This document shows, in pieces, positions 16,840 to 27,097 of a DNA stretch of 64,000 nucleotides. Position numbers and translations under genes: made by a program. Location: contig DCIY01000012.1 of the NCBI GenBank assembly GCA_002317295.1, positions 1-64,000 on the forward strand, given 5' to 3'. Positions within the stretch are counted from its first letter, which is position 1, and each line of letters opens with the position of its first letter. The stretch comes from Bacteroidales bacterium UBA1714 (lineage in GTDB: Bacteria > Bacteroidota > Bacteroidia > Bacteroidales > Paludibacteraceae). The notes under the pieces were generated by a model. It made no database searches and was not told where the DNA came from. It worked only from the letters and a program-made list of their open reading frames with translations.

Positions 16840-17592
16840 TCAGTTCTTGATGGGACGTCTTAATTCGCTCAAGACCACCGCAGTAGCAATGGCTACATTG
16901 AGACTCTCCGATGTATCACTTCCCTGAGGGTAGGAAGGAATGCGAATGGGGTGGGTAATCATGGGGCGAATGGCTTGCGAAATGCCGTTTCCCTCGTTTC
17001 CCATCAACAAAATGGCCTTTCCGTCTCGCTGCGCGGGCAAGGTATGATACATATTTTTACCTTCCAACAATGTGCCGTATATGGGGCATGTCTGTTGGGC
17101 TAACCATGTGGGAAGGTCACCATAGTATACCTGCACCCGAGAGAGTGCGCCCATGGTGGCTTGCACGACTTTGGAATTATAACAATCGGCCGTGAGCGAG
17201 GAGCATACGATATGACGAACGCCAAACCAGTCTGCTGTACGTATGATGGTACCCAGGTTGCCCGGGTCCTGGACATCGTCCAAACAGAGTACTAATTCGT
17301 TGAATACCCATGAATCAATGCTTCTGTTTTTGGGCATTTTAAACACACCGATACTGCCTTGCGGCGTGCGCAACGAGGACATTTGACTCACTTGTTGTTC
17401 ATCGGCCTGATAACACAAAGAAGCATCGATTTCCGGAGCGAAAAAATTGATGAGACAGACCGGCTCAAAAGCATGAATCAGTTCTGAGATACATTTGTCT
17501 CCTTCGGCAACGAATAATCCCATTTCGTCCCGAAATTTTTTCATTTGCAAACTGCGAATCGTTTTAATCTGCGCTTTTGAAATTATGGCCAT
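16840..17592 (-). CDS. RNA 2'-O-methyltransferase, TrmH/SpoU family
   Basis: The protein is 250 residues from the ATG at 17592 (MAIISKAQIK); the open frame extends upstream but the extra part overlaps the promoter. It has an N-terminal substrate-binding part and a SPOUT knot domain with the three family motifs: DDVQDPGNLGTIIRTADWFG, LLMGNEGNGIS and SESLNVAIATAVVLSE. The family methylates ribose in rRNA or tRNA; which nucleotide cannot be told. It is the first gene of the minus-strand unit and divergent from the tamL-type gene. Confidence 0.92.
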   Translation of the reverse strand: MAIISKAQIKTIRSLQMKKFRDEMGLFVAEGDKCISELIHAFEPVCLINFFAPEIDASLCYQADEQQVSQMSSLRTPQGSIGVFKMPKNRSIDSWVFNELVLCLDDVQDPGNLGTIIRTADWFGVRHIVCSSLTADCYNSKVVQATMGALSRVQVYYGDLPTWLAQQTCPIYGTLLEGKNMYHTLPAQRDGKAILLMGNEGNGISQAIRPMITHPIRIPSYPQGSDTSESLNVAIATAVVLSELRRPIKN

Positions 17593-17631
17593 GTGTCCTG
17601 ATGTATAGCGTCTTATGTTAAAAAAAGCATG

Positions 17632-17663
17632 CAAAAGTACGAAAAAAAGCCGAATACTGCAAA
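17632..17663 (-). promoter_or_regulatory. promoter of the TrmH-family gene
   Basis: Read on the minus strand: TTTG (17660-17663), 20 bp, TACTTTTG (17632-17639). The start would be near 17625, 33 bases before the ATG. Confidence 0.8.
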
Positions 17664-17667
17664 TAAT

Positions 17668-17699
17668 TTTGCATAAATCGATAAATTTTTGTAATTTTG
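17668..17699 (+). promoter_or_regulatory. promoter of the tamL-sppA-lpxK-msbA unit
   Basis: TTTG (17668-17671), 20 bp, TAATTTTG (17692-17699). It is divergent from the minus-strand promoter at 17632-17663 with the two -33 elements only 4 bp apart. Confidence 0.8.
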
Positions 17700-17724
17700 C
17701 AGGCTATATTACGTTAGCATAATC

Positions 17725-19914
17725 ATGCGCGCGCGCCGCACACAACATATGGTATGGGGAATAGGACTGATTCTGATGGTAATCGGAGTCTTTCCTTCGT
17801 GTAATGTGTGCAAGTTTGTTCCCGAGGACAAGCAATTGCTGTATAAGACAAAAATTGAGGTGGTGGACAACGATCAGATTCAGGCCTCCAATCTCAAGTC
17901 CTATCTGCGCCAAACCCAAAATGCGGAGATATTGGGTTTTTGGAAACTGCAATTGCATGTATACAATACCGCTCCGGCGGATACAACCAAAAAGTCCAAG
18001 GCCAAATTGGCCCGGAATGCCATGCGTATCGGAGAAGCCCCAGAGATTTATCGGGATGATTGGACGCAGGCCAGCATGAAACAGTTGCAGAAAGCGATGC
18101 GCAACAAAGGTTACTTTGATGCGCAGGTGGATACGTCCAAGGTGGTGAAGGATCAAAAAATGTATCTGACTTACCAAATCACGGCCAATCAACCTTATAC
18201 CCTGCGCAATTGCAGTTATATGCTCCCGCAACAGGATCTGAAGAGGCAGGCCACCTCTGATCGTACGCTGCTGCATGAGGGTATGTTGTTTGATTCGGAC
18301 GAACTGGATGCAGAGCGTCAACGAATCAGTTCGGCCATGCGCCAAAATGGCTATTTCTATTTTGACAAGGATATGTTGTGCTACATCGCCGACAGTACCC
18401 ATTTGTCTCGCCAAATCGATGTGCAACTGAAACTCAAAGAGTCCATTGAACAGTTACCCGATTCACAATTCAAGAAAATATTTACCCAATATACCATTCG
18501 TCAAACGAAGTTTGTCGTGGATTCCGGTCTCCAACTGCGGCCCAAAATGTTGGAACGCATCAGCTTGTTGGTGTCCGGTACGTTGTACAACGAGCAGGAT
18601 GTATCCCGTACGTATGACCACCTGTACCAATTGGGGGCAGTCAAGTATGTGGACATCAGTTTTGTACCGGTTGGGGAAAATGAACTGGACTGCGTCATCA
18701 CGCTGGCGCGCAATAAACTGAATACCGTTTCGGCGGAAATAGAAGGCACCTATTCGGCAGGCGATTGGGGCATAGGCGGTGGTGTAGGGTATATCAACAA
18801 GAATATCTTCCATGGTGCCGAAGAGTTGTCCTTAAATGCCAAAGCTGGTTATGAGTGGCGCCAAAACGGAGGTCGTGGTGTCGAAGCCAAAGCATCCGCA
18901 GGGCTGCGTTTTCCCAATGCGTTTAATGTCAACCTCAATTATCATTATCAGGACAGGCCGGAGGAGTATATCCGAACGATTGCCAACCTGGAACTGACAT
19001 ACACGTACCGCCGTTACCAGAGTCACTGGTTGCATGCGTTCCGATTCTTTGACCTCAGTTATGTCTACCTGCCATGGATCAGTGATGAGTTCCGTGCGCA
19101 GTTCCTACAACCGACCAATATCCTGAAATATTCGTACGAAAATCACTTTATTGATGCCATTGCGTACCGTATTAACTACACTTCCTATCGGGAGAAAAAT
19201 CCGTACCGCTCGTACGGCAGTTTTTACCTTCAGTTGGAGACAGCCGGTAATGCGATGTATGGTTTGGCCAAACTGTGCAACTTCAAGCAGGATAAAGATG
19301 GTCACTATCTGGTAGGTACCGTAGGATTTGCGCAGTACGCCAAGGTGGACTTTAATTTTACGGGCCATGCCATTGCCAATGAGCACCATCGTGTCGTCTT
19401 TCATGGTGCTGTCGGTGTAGCCATTCCCTATGGCAATGCGGATGCTATCCCGTTTGAAAAACGCTACTTTGTAGGAGGTGCCAACAGTATTCGCGGTTGG
19501 ATATCGCGTGCATTGGGTCCGGGTGGTTATTGTGGAACGGGTGACCGCATAGACTATAATAACCAGGCCGGTGATATCAAACTCGAAATGAATGCCGAGT
19601 ATCGTTGGCTGGTATGGAACTTTATAGAACTGGCGGCCTTTGTGGATGCCGGCAATATATGGACGATACGGGAATATGAGAGTCAACCGCATGGTTTGTT
19701 CGAGTGGTCGGAGTTTTACAAACAACTGGCCGTGGCGTATGGTGCAGGATTGCGACTGAACCTCAATTTTCTGGTGCTGCGTCTTGATTTTGGATTTAAA
19801 CTCTACGATCCGTCGCACCTGTATACCGATCAGCGTCAGTGGCGTACGGTGGGCAATGGGTTGAGTTGGAAAAACGATGCCGCCGTGCATTTTGCCATCG
19901 GCTATCCGTTCTAG
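17725..19914 (+). CDS. tamL: TamL-type BamA/TamA-family outer-membrane lipoprotein
   Basis: This 729-residue Omp85-superfamily protein has a hydrophobic N terminus ending in a lipobox-like FPSC (Cys26), which marks the TamA-like lipoproteins of Bacteroidota. POTRA-like segments follow (about 50-330), then a C-terminal beta-barrel (about 340-729) with the barrel-lock motif SIRGW and a terminal phenylalanine (GYPF). Such proteins work with TamB in moving lipid or inserting proteins at the outer membrane. A TamB partner is not in the window. It opens an operon of envelope genes, and its stop is 32 bp before sppA. Confidence 0.85.
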   Translation: MRARRTQHMVWGIGLILMVIGVFPSCNVCKFVPEDKQLLYKTKIEVVDNDQIQASNLKSYLRQTQNAEILGFWKLQLHVYNTAPADTTKKSKAKLARNAMRIGEAPEIYRDDWTQASMKQLQKAMRNKGYFDAQVDTSKVVKDQKMYLTYQITANQPYTLRNCSYMLPQQDLKRQATSDRTLLHEGMLFDSDELDAERQRISSAMRQNGYFYFDKDMLCYIADSTHLSRQIDVQLKLKESIEQLPDSQFKKIFTQYTIRQTKFVVDSGLQLRPKMLERISLLVSGTLYNEQDVSRTYDHLYQLGAVKYVDISFVPVGENELDCVITLARNKLNTVSAEIEGTYSAGDWGIGGGVGYINKNIFHGAEELSLNAKAGYEWRQNGGRGVEAKASAGLRFPNAFNVNLNYHYQDRPEEYIRTIANLELTYTYRRYQSHWLHAFRFFDLSYVYLPWISDEFRAQFLQPTNILKYSYENHFIDAIAYRINYTSYREKNPYRSYGSFYLQLETAGNAMYGLAKLCNFKQDKDGHYLVGTVGFAQYAKVDFNFTGHAIANEHHRVVFHGAVGVAIPYGNADAIPFEKRYFVGGANSIRGWISRALGPGGYCGTGDRIDYNNQAGDIKLEMNAEYRWLVWNFIELAAFVDAGNIWTIREYESQPHGLFEWSEFYKQLAVAYGAGLRLNLNFLVLRLDFGFKLYDPSHLYTDQRQWRTVGNGLSWKNDAAVHFAIGYPF

Positions 19915-19946
19915 TTTTGAATATTCATTTTTTAAGTCTTATAGTT

Positions 19947-21707
19947 ATGATTTTTTTTCATCGTGAAGTAAATGAGAACCAACCGCGTTATCAGCGTCAT
20001 GGTTGCTTGCGTTCCTGTTTGATTACCTTTATGGTTTATCTGCTTATTTGCGGATTGTGTGGGTGGTTGTTTGAAGATATGTTTGAAAATCCTACCACCA
20101 CACTGGAACCCAACAGCATCTACCGTCTTCGCCTCGAAGGCACGCTTCAGGAGCAGGCTCCCGAAGATAATCCATTTTTGGATATGATGTCCGAGATTCC
20201 GGGGTATGAGCAACAGACCATACTGGGGTTGACCGATATCATTGACAATATCCGTCTGGCCAAAACGAATGACAATATCAAGGGCATTTATTTGGACGGT
20301 GGTCAGTTGATGATGGGGACCGCTTCGGCCAAAGCCATTCGGGACGCGCTCATCGATTTTAAGACATCCGGCAAATGGGTTATTGCTTATGCCCAGCAAT
20401 ATGGCCAGGCCAACTATTACCTTGCCAGTGTGGCCGATCAGTTGTATGTCAATCCTGTAGGCTCTATTTCATGGCATGGCCTTTCGGCTCAAAAGATGTA
20501 CTACACCCGTCTGCTTGAAAAGATTGGTGTGGAAATGCAGATTGTCAAAGTGGGTTCTTTCAAATCCGCGGTCGAACCCTTCTTTATGACCCATATGTCG
20601 GATGCCGACCGTCAACAAACCGAAAAGTATGTATCGGGTTTGTGGTCGGAACTGCGTCGTGGTGTGAGTGAATCTCGCCACATTAGTGAGGCGGATTTGG
20701 ACGCCTTGGCTGACCGGTATATGGACCTTCAACCGCAAGAGGAATATATCCAGTCCCACATGGCCGATGGTTTGGTGTACACCGAAGATATGGACAGCAT
20801 TTTCCGCGCATGGACGGGTACCAAGGACTTCCATATGGTTTCGCATACCGATATGGTGAATGTGCCTCGAACCAAAGCGGGTGTGAAGGATGAAGTAGCG
20901 GTAATCATCGCCGAAGGCAATATAACCGACACCCAAGGCGAGGGCATTGTCGGTAAAAAAATGGTGAAACTGATTGGTAAGATTCGCAAAAACGAGCATG
21001 TCAAAGCGGTGGTTCTCCGTGTCAACAGTGGCGGTGGCAGTGCGGACGCCAGTGAACAGATATGGCATGCCATGACCACCTTGCAACAACAGGGTATCCC
21101 GGTGGTTGTTTCCATGGGTGATTATGCTGCCAGTGGTGGATACTATATCAGTTGCGAAGCCGATTATATCTTTGCTCAACCCAATACCCTCACGGGTTCC
21201 ATTGGCATCTTTGGAACGATACCCAATTTCAGCAAGATTCGTGACAAAGCCGGCATTGATGTGGATGCCGTTTCTACGCATGAGCATTCCGGTTTGGAGG
21301 CGAATATGATTTATCGTGGCATGAATCCGTCGGAGCGTGCACTGATGCAGACCATGGTAGAACGGGGTTATGACCTGTTCACCTCGCGTTGCGCTCAAGG
21401 CCGCCATATGACGCAGCAGGAAATCAAACGCATCGGCGAAGGTCGTGTGTGGTTAGGCACGGATGCTGTGGCATTGGGCCTGGTGGACTGCCTGGGTAAT
21501 ATGGACGATGCCATCGTTAAGGCCGCTGATTTGGCTGGCATTGAATCCTATACGATTCAAACTTATCCGGAGAAAAAGTCCTTCCTGGACGAGATGATAC
21601 AGGCTTTGGACGATAGTACGGAGGAAGAAAAAATCATTGCCCGCATTCGTACATTTGTTTCTCGCCCTCGTATCATGGCTCAAATGCCTGAAGTGACGAT
21701 TGAGTAA
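19947..21707 (+). CDS. sppA: signal peptide peptidase SppA, 67 kDa type
   Basis: This 586-residue membrane-anchored serine peptidase has one N-terminal transmembrane segment (about 20-40) and two tandem peptidase repeats. The catalytic dyad is visible as Lys206 in VGSFKSAVEP and Ser396 in GDYAASGGYYIS. It degrades leftover signal peptides in the inner membrane. The frame is open upstream into tamL, but the ATG at 19947 gives the normal length and membrane anchor. It sits between the TamL-type gene and lpxK, 12 bp before the latter. Confidence 0.95.
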   Translation: MIFFHREVNENQPRYQRHGCLRSCLITFMVYLLICGLCGWLFEDMFENPTTTLEPNSIYRLRLEGTLQEQAPEDNPFLDMMSEIPGYEQQTILGLTDIIDNIRLAKTNDNIKGIYLDGGQLMMGTASAKAIRDALIDFKTSGKWVIAYAQQYGQANYYLASVADQLYVNPVGSISWHGLSAQKMYYTRLLEKIGVEMQIVKVGSFKSAVEPFFMTHMSDADRQQTEKYVSGLWSELRRGVSESRHISEADLDALADRYMDLQPQEEYIQSHMADGLVYTEDMDSIFRAWTGTKDFHMVSHTDMVNVPRTKAGVKDEVAVIIAEGNITDTQGEGIVGKKMVKLIGKIRKNEHVKAVVLRVNSGGGSADASEQIWHAMTTLQQQGIPVVVSMGDYAASGGYYISCEADYIFAQPNTLTGSIGIFGTIPNFSKIRDKAGIDVDAVSTHEHSGLEANMIYRGMNPSERALMQTMVERGYDLFTSRCAQGRHMTQQEIKRIGEGRVWLGTDAVALGLVDCLGNMDDAIVKAADLAGIESYTIQTYPEKKSFLDEMIQALDDSTEEEKIIARIRTFVSRPRIMAQMPEVTIE

Positions 21708-21719
21708 TCGCTATGGACT

Positions 21720-22730
21720 ATGAATCATAAAGCACTACGAAAGATGCTCTTGCCGCTGAGTTGGATTTATTCTGCGGCGGTTTGGATTCGGAATATGTTG
21801 TACGATGAACATATTCTGGTTTCTCATTCGGTGTCTGTTCCTACCATCGTAGTAGGTAATCTGGCCGTGGGAGGAACGGGCAAAACGCCCTTTGTGGAGC
21901 ACTTGATTCGTCTGCTCGGTGAACAATACCATGTGGCTGTTCTGTCTCGTGGGTATGGCCGCAAATCGCATGGATTTGTGTTGGCCAATGAATCGTGTGA
22001 TGCGCTTGCTTTGGGCGATGAACCCTGGCAGATACATCATAAGTTCCCGCACATACCCCTGGCGGTGTGTGCCGATCGTATCCATGGCATCAAACGCCTC
22101 ATGCAACTATGTCCGGAGATTGATGTCATCCTGCTGGACGATGCCCTGCAATATCGTCGGTTACAATCCGGCATGAACATTCTGTTAACCGGTTATGATA
22201 ACCTCTACATCCGCGATTGCTATTTGCCGGCCGGCAGTCTGAGAGATCATGTTTCCCAGGCGCTCCGTGCCAACCTGATTGTGGTAACGCATTGCCCGCC
22301 AAAAATGCAACCCATAGATAAACGGGTAGTGAATTCTGAACTACATTTGTATACCTGGCAACATTTATACTTCAGCCGTGTACAGTATCCTCAAATTCCC
22401 CGTGCACATCATGCCTTATTGCTTACCGGCATCGCATCTTCCACTTATTTGGAACAATATGTGCGCTCCTGTGTGGAAAACCTGCAAGTGCTGCGCTATC
22501 AGGATCATCATTGGTATACCCATAAGGATATACAGGTATTGGAGAAAAAAGCGGCCGAGGTGGATTATATCTTTACAACCGAAAAAGATATGGCACGATT
22601 GACTGTCCATACGCTCAGTGAGGATCTGAAAGCCAAACTGTATCCGATACCCATCTGCCTGAGTCTTGATGAACAATCGGACATGCTGAAAGCATTGCAA
22701 TTATACATTAACGAACGAATCAGAAAATAA
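21720..22730 (+). CDS. lpxK: tetraacyldisaccharide 4'-kinase
   Basis: This 336-residue inner-membrane kinase adds the 4' phosphate to the lipid A precursor. The P-loop VVGNLAVGGTGKTP lies at about residues 40-55, after a short N-terminal hydrophobic helix, and DDALQYRRL follows. An earlier ATG at 21713 runs into a stop after five codons, so 21720 is the start. It is immediately followed, 5 bp later, by the MsbA-type exporter gene, which fits lipid A making and flipping in one unit. Confidence 0.95.
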   Translation: MNHKALRKMLLPLSWIYSAAVWIRNMLYDEHILVSHSVSVPTIVVGNLAVGGTGKTPFVEHLIRLLGEQYHVAVLSRGYGRKSHGFVLANESCDALALGDEPWQIHHKFPHIPLAVCADRIHGIKRLMQLCPEIDVILLDDALQYRRLQSGMNILLTGYDNLYIRDCYLPAGSLRDHVSQALRANLIVVTHCPPKMQPIDKRVVNSELHLYTWQHLYFSRVQYPQIPRAHHALLLTGIASSTYLEQYVRSCVENLQVLRYQDHHWYTHKDIQVLEKKAAEVDYIFTTEKDMARLTVHTLSEDLKAKLYPIPICLSLDEQSDMLKALQLYINERIRK

Positions 22731-22735
22731 TAATT

Positions 22736-24601
22736 ATGGATTTTTACCGCATTATCCATCGATTCATACCCCCATACAGAGGACAATTGACACTCAATAT
22801 CCTCTTTAACTTTTTGGCCACTCTTCTTTCCCTGTGCTCTTTTGCAGCCATTATACCGATTCTCAAAATCCTGTTTGGCATCAGCGAAGAAGTGCTGGTG
22901 TATACCCCTTTGACTTCGTCCATGAGTCTGGATGCCTGGTTGGGAGCTCTCAAATCCAATCTGTATTACCTAATTCATGAACAGATTGTTGCCTATGGAG
23001 CAGGACGGGTATTATTGGCATTGGGTGCATTTCTGGTCGTCACGACGGGACTCAAATGCGGATGTTCGTTTTTGGCATCCTTTTACATGGTACCGATTCG
23101 CACCGGCGTGCTGCGCGATGTGCGCAAGCAGCTCTACGACAAAGTGGTCAGCCTCAATATCGGTTATTTCACCGAGGAACGCAAAGGGGATGTGATGTCA
23201 CGAATGACCAACGATGTCAGTGAGGTGGAAAACAGTATTATGGCCGCCCTGGACATGCTGTTCAGAGACCCCATCATGATCATCATCTATCTGGTAACAC
23301 TGCTGTACATATCGTGGCAGTTGACCTTGTTTGTGTTGCTATTGCTACCCATCGCCGGTGGTGTGATTGGGCGCATCGGACGCAGTCTGAAACGTACCTC
23401 TACCAAGGGACAGGAGCAAAATGCCGATATCCTGACCCAAATCGAAGAGACTCTTGGTGGATTGCGGGTGGTAAAGGCATTCAATGCCGAACCCAAACTG
23501 CGTGACCGTTTTGATAGGCTCAACGAGGCCACACGAATGACATTTAATCGCATACATCGTCGCTATGCCCTCGCACACCCCGTTTCGGAATTCCTGGGAA
23601 CCATGCTCATCGCAATCCTGCTATGGTATGGAGGAACCCTCATCCTGAGTGAGCGCAGCATGATTGATGCCGCCACGTTCATTTACTATCTGGTCATCTT
23701 TTACAGCATCATCAATCCAGCCAAAGATGTGAGCAAGGCTTCTTACAGCATTCGCCGTGGCGTGGCGTCGTTGGAGAGAATAGACAAGATTCTGCAGGCA
23801 CAATCGCAGATTCAGTCTGCACCTGATGCCCAATCTGTTACCGAGTTCACACAGGCCATATGCTACAACCATGTGTCTTTCCACTATCAGGATAATCTGC
23901 CGGTTTTGCAGGATATCTCGCTCACATTACCCAAGGGAAAAATGGTGGCTTTGGTAGGACAGTCGGGCAGTGGTAAAACGACCATGGCCGATTTGCTGCC
24001 GCGTTTCTACGATGTGAGTGAAGGAAGCATCACCATTGATGGGGTGGATATTCGCCATATCAAGGTGCATGATTTGCGGGAAATGATGGGAATTGTCAAT
24101 CAGGATGCTATCTTGTTTAACGATACCTTCTACAACAATATCACCTTTGGTGTGGATACCTCTCTGCCCGCACCCAATGGAGGAACTTGGGAAGAAGCGG
24201 TTATAGCTGCGGCCAAGATTGCCAATGCGCACGATTTTATTACCGCCACACCGGACGGCTATCAAACCATTGTAGGAGACCGCGGTTCCCGCTTGAGTGG
24301 CGGACAACGCCAACGCATTTCCATCGCTCGTGCTGTGTTGAAAAACCCACCTATTCTGATTTTGGACGAAGCAACTTCCGCCCTGGATACCGAATCGGAA
24401 AAACTGGTACAGGAGGCTTTGGACCATCTCAAACAGGATCGTACGCTCTTGGTGGTTGCCCATCGTTTATCGACCATTCGCAATGCAGACGCCATCTGTG
24501 TGTTGCACGAGGGACAGATTGTGGAACAGGGAAAGCACGAGCAACTCATGGCCCTTAACGGCTACTATCGTAAACTCATTGAGATGCAAAACACCAAGTG
24601 A
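22736..24601 (+). CDS. msbA: MsbA-type lipid A/lipid exporter ABC half-transporter
   Basis: This 621-residue protein has an N-terminal transmembrane domain with six helices and a C-terminal ATPase. The ATPase shows Walker A GQSGSGKTT, signature LSGGQRQR, Walker B ILILDEATSALD and the switch histidine in VAHRLSTI. The family flips lipid A-core or other lipids across the inner membrane. The location right after lpxK supports lipid A as the cargo. Its stop codon overlaps the GTG start of the next gene as GTGA, so translation is probably coupled. Confidence 0.9.
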   Translation: MDFYRIIHRFIPPYRGQLTLNILFNFLATLLSLCSFAAIIPILKILFGISEEVLVYTPLTSSMSLDAWLGALKSNLYYLIHEQIVAYGAGRVLLALGAFLVVTTGLKCGCSFLASFYMVPIRTGVLRDVRKQLYDKVVSLNIGYFTEERKGDVMSRMTNDVSEVENSIMAALDMLFRDPIMIIIYLVTLLYISWQLTLFVLLLLPIAGGVIGRIGRSLKRTSTKGQEQNADILTQIEETLGGLRVVKAFNAEPKLRDRFDRLNEATRMTFNRIHRRYALAHPVSEFLGTMLIAILLWYGGTLILSERSMIDAATFIYYLVIFYSIINPAKDVSKASYSIRRGVASLERIDKILQAQSQIQSAPDAQSVTEFTQAICYNHVSFHYQDNLPVLQDISLTLPKGKMVALVGQSGSGKTTMADLLPRFYDVSEGSITIDGVDIRHIKVHDLREMMGIVNQDAILFNDTFYNNITFGVDTSLPAPNGGTWEEAVIAAAKIANAHDFITATPDGYQTIVGDRGSRLSGGQRQRISIARAVLKNPPILILDEATSALDTESEKLVQEALDHLKQDRTLLVVAHRLSTIRNADAICVLHEGQIVEQGKHEQLMALNGYYRKLIEMQNTK

Positions 24602-27090
24602 GAAAGATAACATACATATGGTTACTGCTGCTATGGTGCGTTTTGCCTCTTTCGGCGCGTACCACCCGCGTGTATGGGTATGTAGTCGATGCCAATAATG
24701 TGGGTATCGATTTGGCAAACGTCTATCTCGATGATGGGATAACGGGCACTGCAACCAACCATAACGGATACTATACCCTCTCTTTGGAGATTACTGATAC
24801 GGTGTATCTTTCTTATTCCATGGTAGGGTACAAAACGATCCGCCAACAACTCTATACCCAGCAGGATGTGATCAATGTCAATGTGGTCCTTCCCACCGAA
24901 GAACAGTGGTTGCAAGAGGTGGAGGTACGTAGTATACGCAAACAAACTTCCATGATGGAATCTGCCACTACCGATGTGGTTCGCCTGATGCCTGATGCTA
25001 CCGGAGGTTCCATCGAGAGTCTGCTGATTACTTTTGCCGGAGTGAGTCAAAATAACGAATTATCTACGCAGTACAATGTGCGAGGCGGATCGTTTGATGA
25101 GAACTCCGTGTATGTCAACGGCATCGAAGTTCATCGCCCGTTGCTCATTCGCAGTGGACAACAGGAAGGATTGAGTTTTGTCAATCCCAGCATGGTGGAA
25201 AATGTTAACTTCTCTGCTGGTGGGTATGAGGCCAAGTTTGGCGACAAGATGTCTTCTGTGTTGGATATTACCTACAAACGTCCCACGCGTTTTGAATCAT
25301 CCGTTTCTGTCAGTCTGCTGGGTGCCAGTGCGTATGTGGGGGTAGGAGACAGTACCTATAGCCAGATGCATGGTATACGATACAAAACCAGCAAATATAT
25401 GTTGGGAGCGTTACCCGCCACAGGCAATTATCAACCCAATTTTGTGGATTATCAAACCCAAATGACGTGGAGATTAGGAGGTAGACGGTTGCCCAACGGG
25501 GGAAATCCACGGAAGGGGCCTTGGGAATTATCCGTTCTCGGTAACTTCTCCCTCAACGATTATCGCTTTTTGCCCGAAAGCGAAAGTGAGAGTTTTGGAG
25601 GCACCACTCATATGGTCAACAAAACTATTTACTACGACGGACAGGAACGCGATCGGTTTATCACCGGATTTTTGGCTGTGGGAGCACAGGGTAAGGTGAA
25701 CGACGAAATAACCCTCGGTTTTACCCTCAACGCCTTTTATACCCACGAACAGGAAACCTACGATATACGTAGTGAGTATGTGCTCAGTGAGCAACCGGAA
25801 AATGCCGTTTCCACCACCCAACCGTCCAGTCAAACGATATCGGGTCAAATAGATAACTCCGGTGTACTCGGAACGGGTGTGTACCATGAGCATGCGCGCA
25901 ACACCCTTCAGGCTACTGTGGCCACTTTGTCCCATCGTGGAGAATGGCATCGACAAGCCAATCGGTTATTATGGGGATTGCAGGTGCAGGGCGAGTGGAT
26001 ATCCGACTATATCAGCGAATGGGAATGGCGAGACTCCATGGGGTACTCAATGCCCAATACGCCTTCGTCCATGGAACTGTTTTATACCATGAAAGGTTCC
26101 CATACCATGAATAGTGTTCGAGGCGAAGCGTATGTGCAGGATTCGTATCGTTGGAATACCGACAACGGCAGTGTCATTCTCACGGGTGGCGCACGTCTGA
26201 GTGCCTGGTCCTACACGGGCGAAGTGTTCTGCTCCCCTCGTGCCAGCGTGGTTTGGATGCCGGGCTGGAAACGCGATTTTACCTTCCGTTTTGCCACCGG
26301 TTTGTACTATCAGGCTCCGTTCTACAAGGAGTTGCGCGATACCGTAACCCAAATGGGTGTGACGCGAATTGTGCTGAACGATAAACTCAGGGCGCAACGC
26401 TCGGTGCATGCAGTCATTGGTGCAGATTACTATTTCCGTGCATGGGGCAGACCGTTTAAACTCACGGCAGAACTCTATGGCAAGTATATCGACCGAATGG
26501 TCAGCTACACGGTGGATAATGTACGGGTACGCTATTCAGGTAAGAACGATAGTGAAGGATATACTACCGGTCTGGATCTCAAACTCTATGGAGAACTGGT
26601 TCCGGGAGCAGATTCGTGGATTAGTTTCTCTACCATGTATAGCCGTATGCATTTTATCGACGATACATACAACTTGGGTTGGATTCCCATGCCGCAGGAG
26701 CAACGCTATGCGCTGACGGTGTTCTTTCAGGACTATATACCACGATTACCTCAATATAAACTGCATCTCAAATTGGTGTTTCAAGACGGTCTTCCGTTTG
26801 GCTACCCACGCAATGAGAGCATGCGCTACTTAGGCCACATGCCCATGTACAAGCGTATTGATATCGGTGCCAGCCGTACGTTTTGTGCCCAAACGGATAA
26901 GTTTATGCGCAAACCCTCGGCACAACATATTGCCGCATGGAGCATCTATTTTGAGGTGTTCAATCTCGTCGATTGGAAGAATGTCAATTCCTATTATTGG
27001 GTGACTGCGGCCGATGGTACCCAATGGGCAAGTCCCAATTATTTGACGGGACGAATGTTTAACTTACGATTTACGGTCGATATTAAATAA
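24598..27090 (+). CDS. TonB-dependent receptor with N-terminal carboxypeptidase-regulatory-like domain
   Basis: This 830-residue outer-membrane receptor begins with GTG overlapping the msbA stop and opens with a signal peptide (MRKITYIWLLLLWCVLPLSA). A carboxypeptidase D regulatory-like domain (RVYGYVVDANNVGIDLANVY, to about 105) is followed by a plug domain (about 115-225, with NVRGGSFDENSVYVNGIEVH) and a large beta-barrel ending in RFTVDIK. It would import a ligand with energy from TonB. No SusD-like lipoprotein or glycan enzymes are beside it, so it is not part of a polysaccharide locus. The ligand is unknown; its place in a lipid A operon is unusual. Confidence 0.9.
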   Translation: MRKITYIWLLLLWCVLPLSARTTRVYGYVVDANNVGIDLANVYLDDGITGTATNHNGYYTLSLEITDTVYLSYSMVGYKTIRQQLYTQQDVINVNVVLPTEEQWLQEVEVRSIRKQTSMMESATTDVVRLMPDATGGSIESLLITFAGVSQNNELSTQYNVRGGSFDENSVYVNGIEVHRPLLIRSGQQEGLSFVNPSMVENVNFSAGGYEAKFGDKMSSVLDITYKRPTRFESSVSVSLLGASAYVGVGDSTYSQMHGIRYKTSKYMLGALPATGNYQPNFVDYQTQMTWRLGGRRLPNGGNPRKGPWELSVLGNFSLNDYRFLPESESESFGGTTHMVNKTIYYDGQERDRFITGFLAVGAQGKVNDEITLGFTLNAFYTHEQETYDIRSEYVLSEQPENAVSTTQPSSQTISGQIDNSGVLGTGVYHEHARNTLQATVATLSHRGEWHRQANRLLWGLQVQGEWISDYISEWEWRDSMGYSMPNTPSSMELFYTMKGSHTMNSVRGEAYVQDSYRWNTDNGSVILTGGARLSAWSYTGEVFCSPRASVVWMPGWKRDFTFRFATGLYYQAPFYKELRDTVTQMGVTRIVLNDKLRAQRSVHAVIGADYYFRAWGRPFKLTAELYGKYIDRMVSYTVDNVRVRYSGKNDSEGYTTGLDLKLYGELVPGADSWISFSTMYSRMHFIDDTYNLGWIPMPQEQRYALTVFFQDYIPRLPQYKLHLKLVFQDGLPFGYPRNESMRYLGHMPMYKRIDIGASRTFCAQTDKFMRKPSAQHIAAWSIYFEVFNLVDWKNVNSYYWVTAADGTQWASPNYLTGRMFNLRFTVDIK

Positions 27091-27097
27091 GCATACT

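Noticed and set aside
22736..24601. Small insertion in MsbA near NITFGVDTS as another repeat insertion
   Set aside because: The DNA there shows no tandem units or palindromes; it looks like ordinary loop variation.
24598..27090. Polysaccharide utilisation locus around the TonB receptor
   Set aside because: No SusD-like gene, glycoside hydrolase or sensor lies nearby; neighbours are msbA and mutS.
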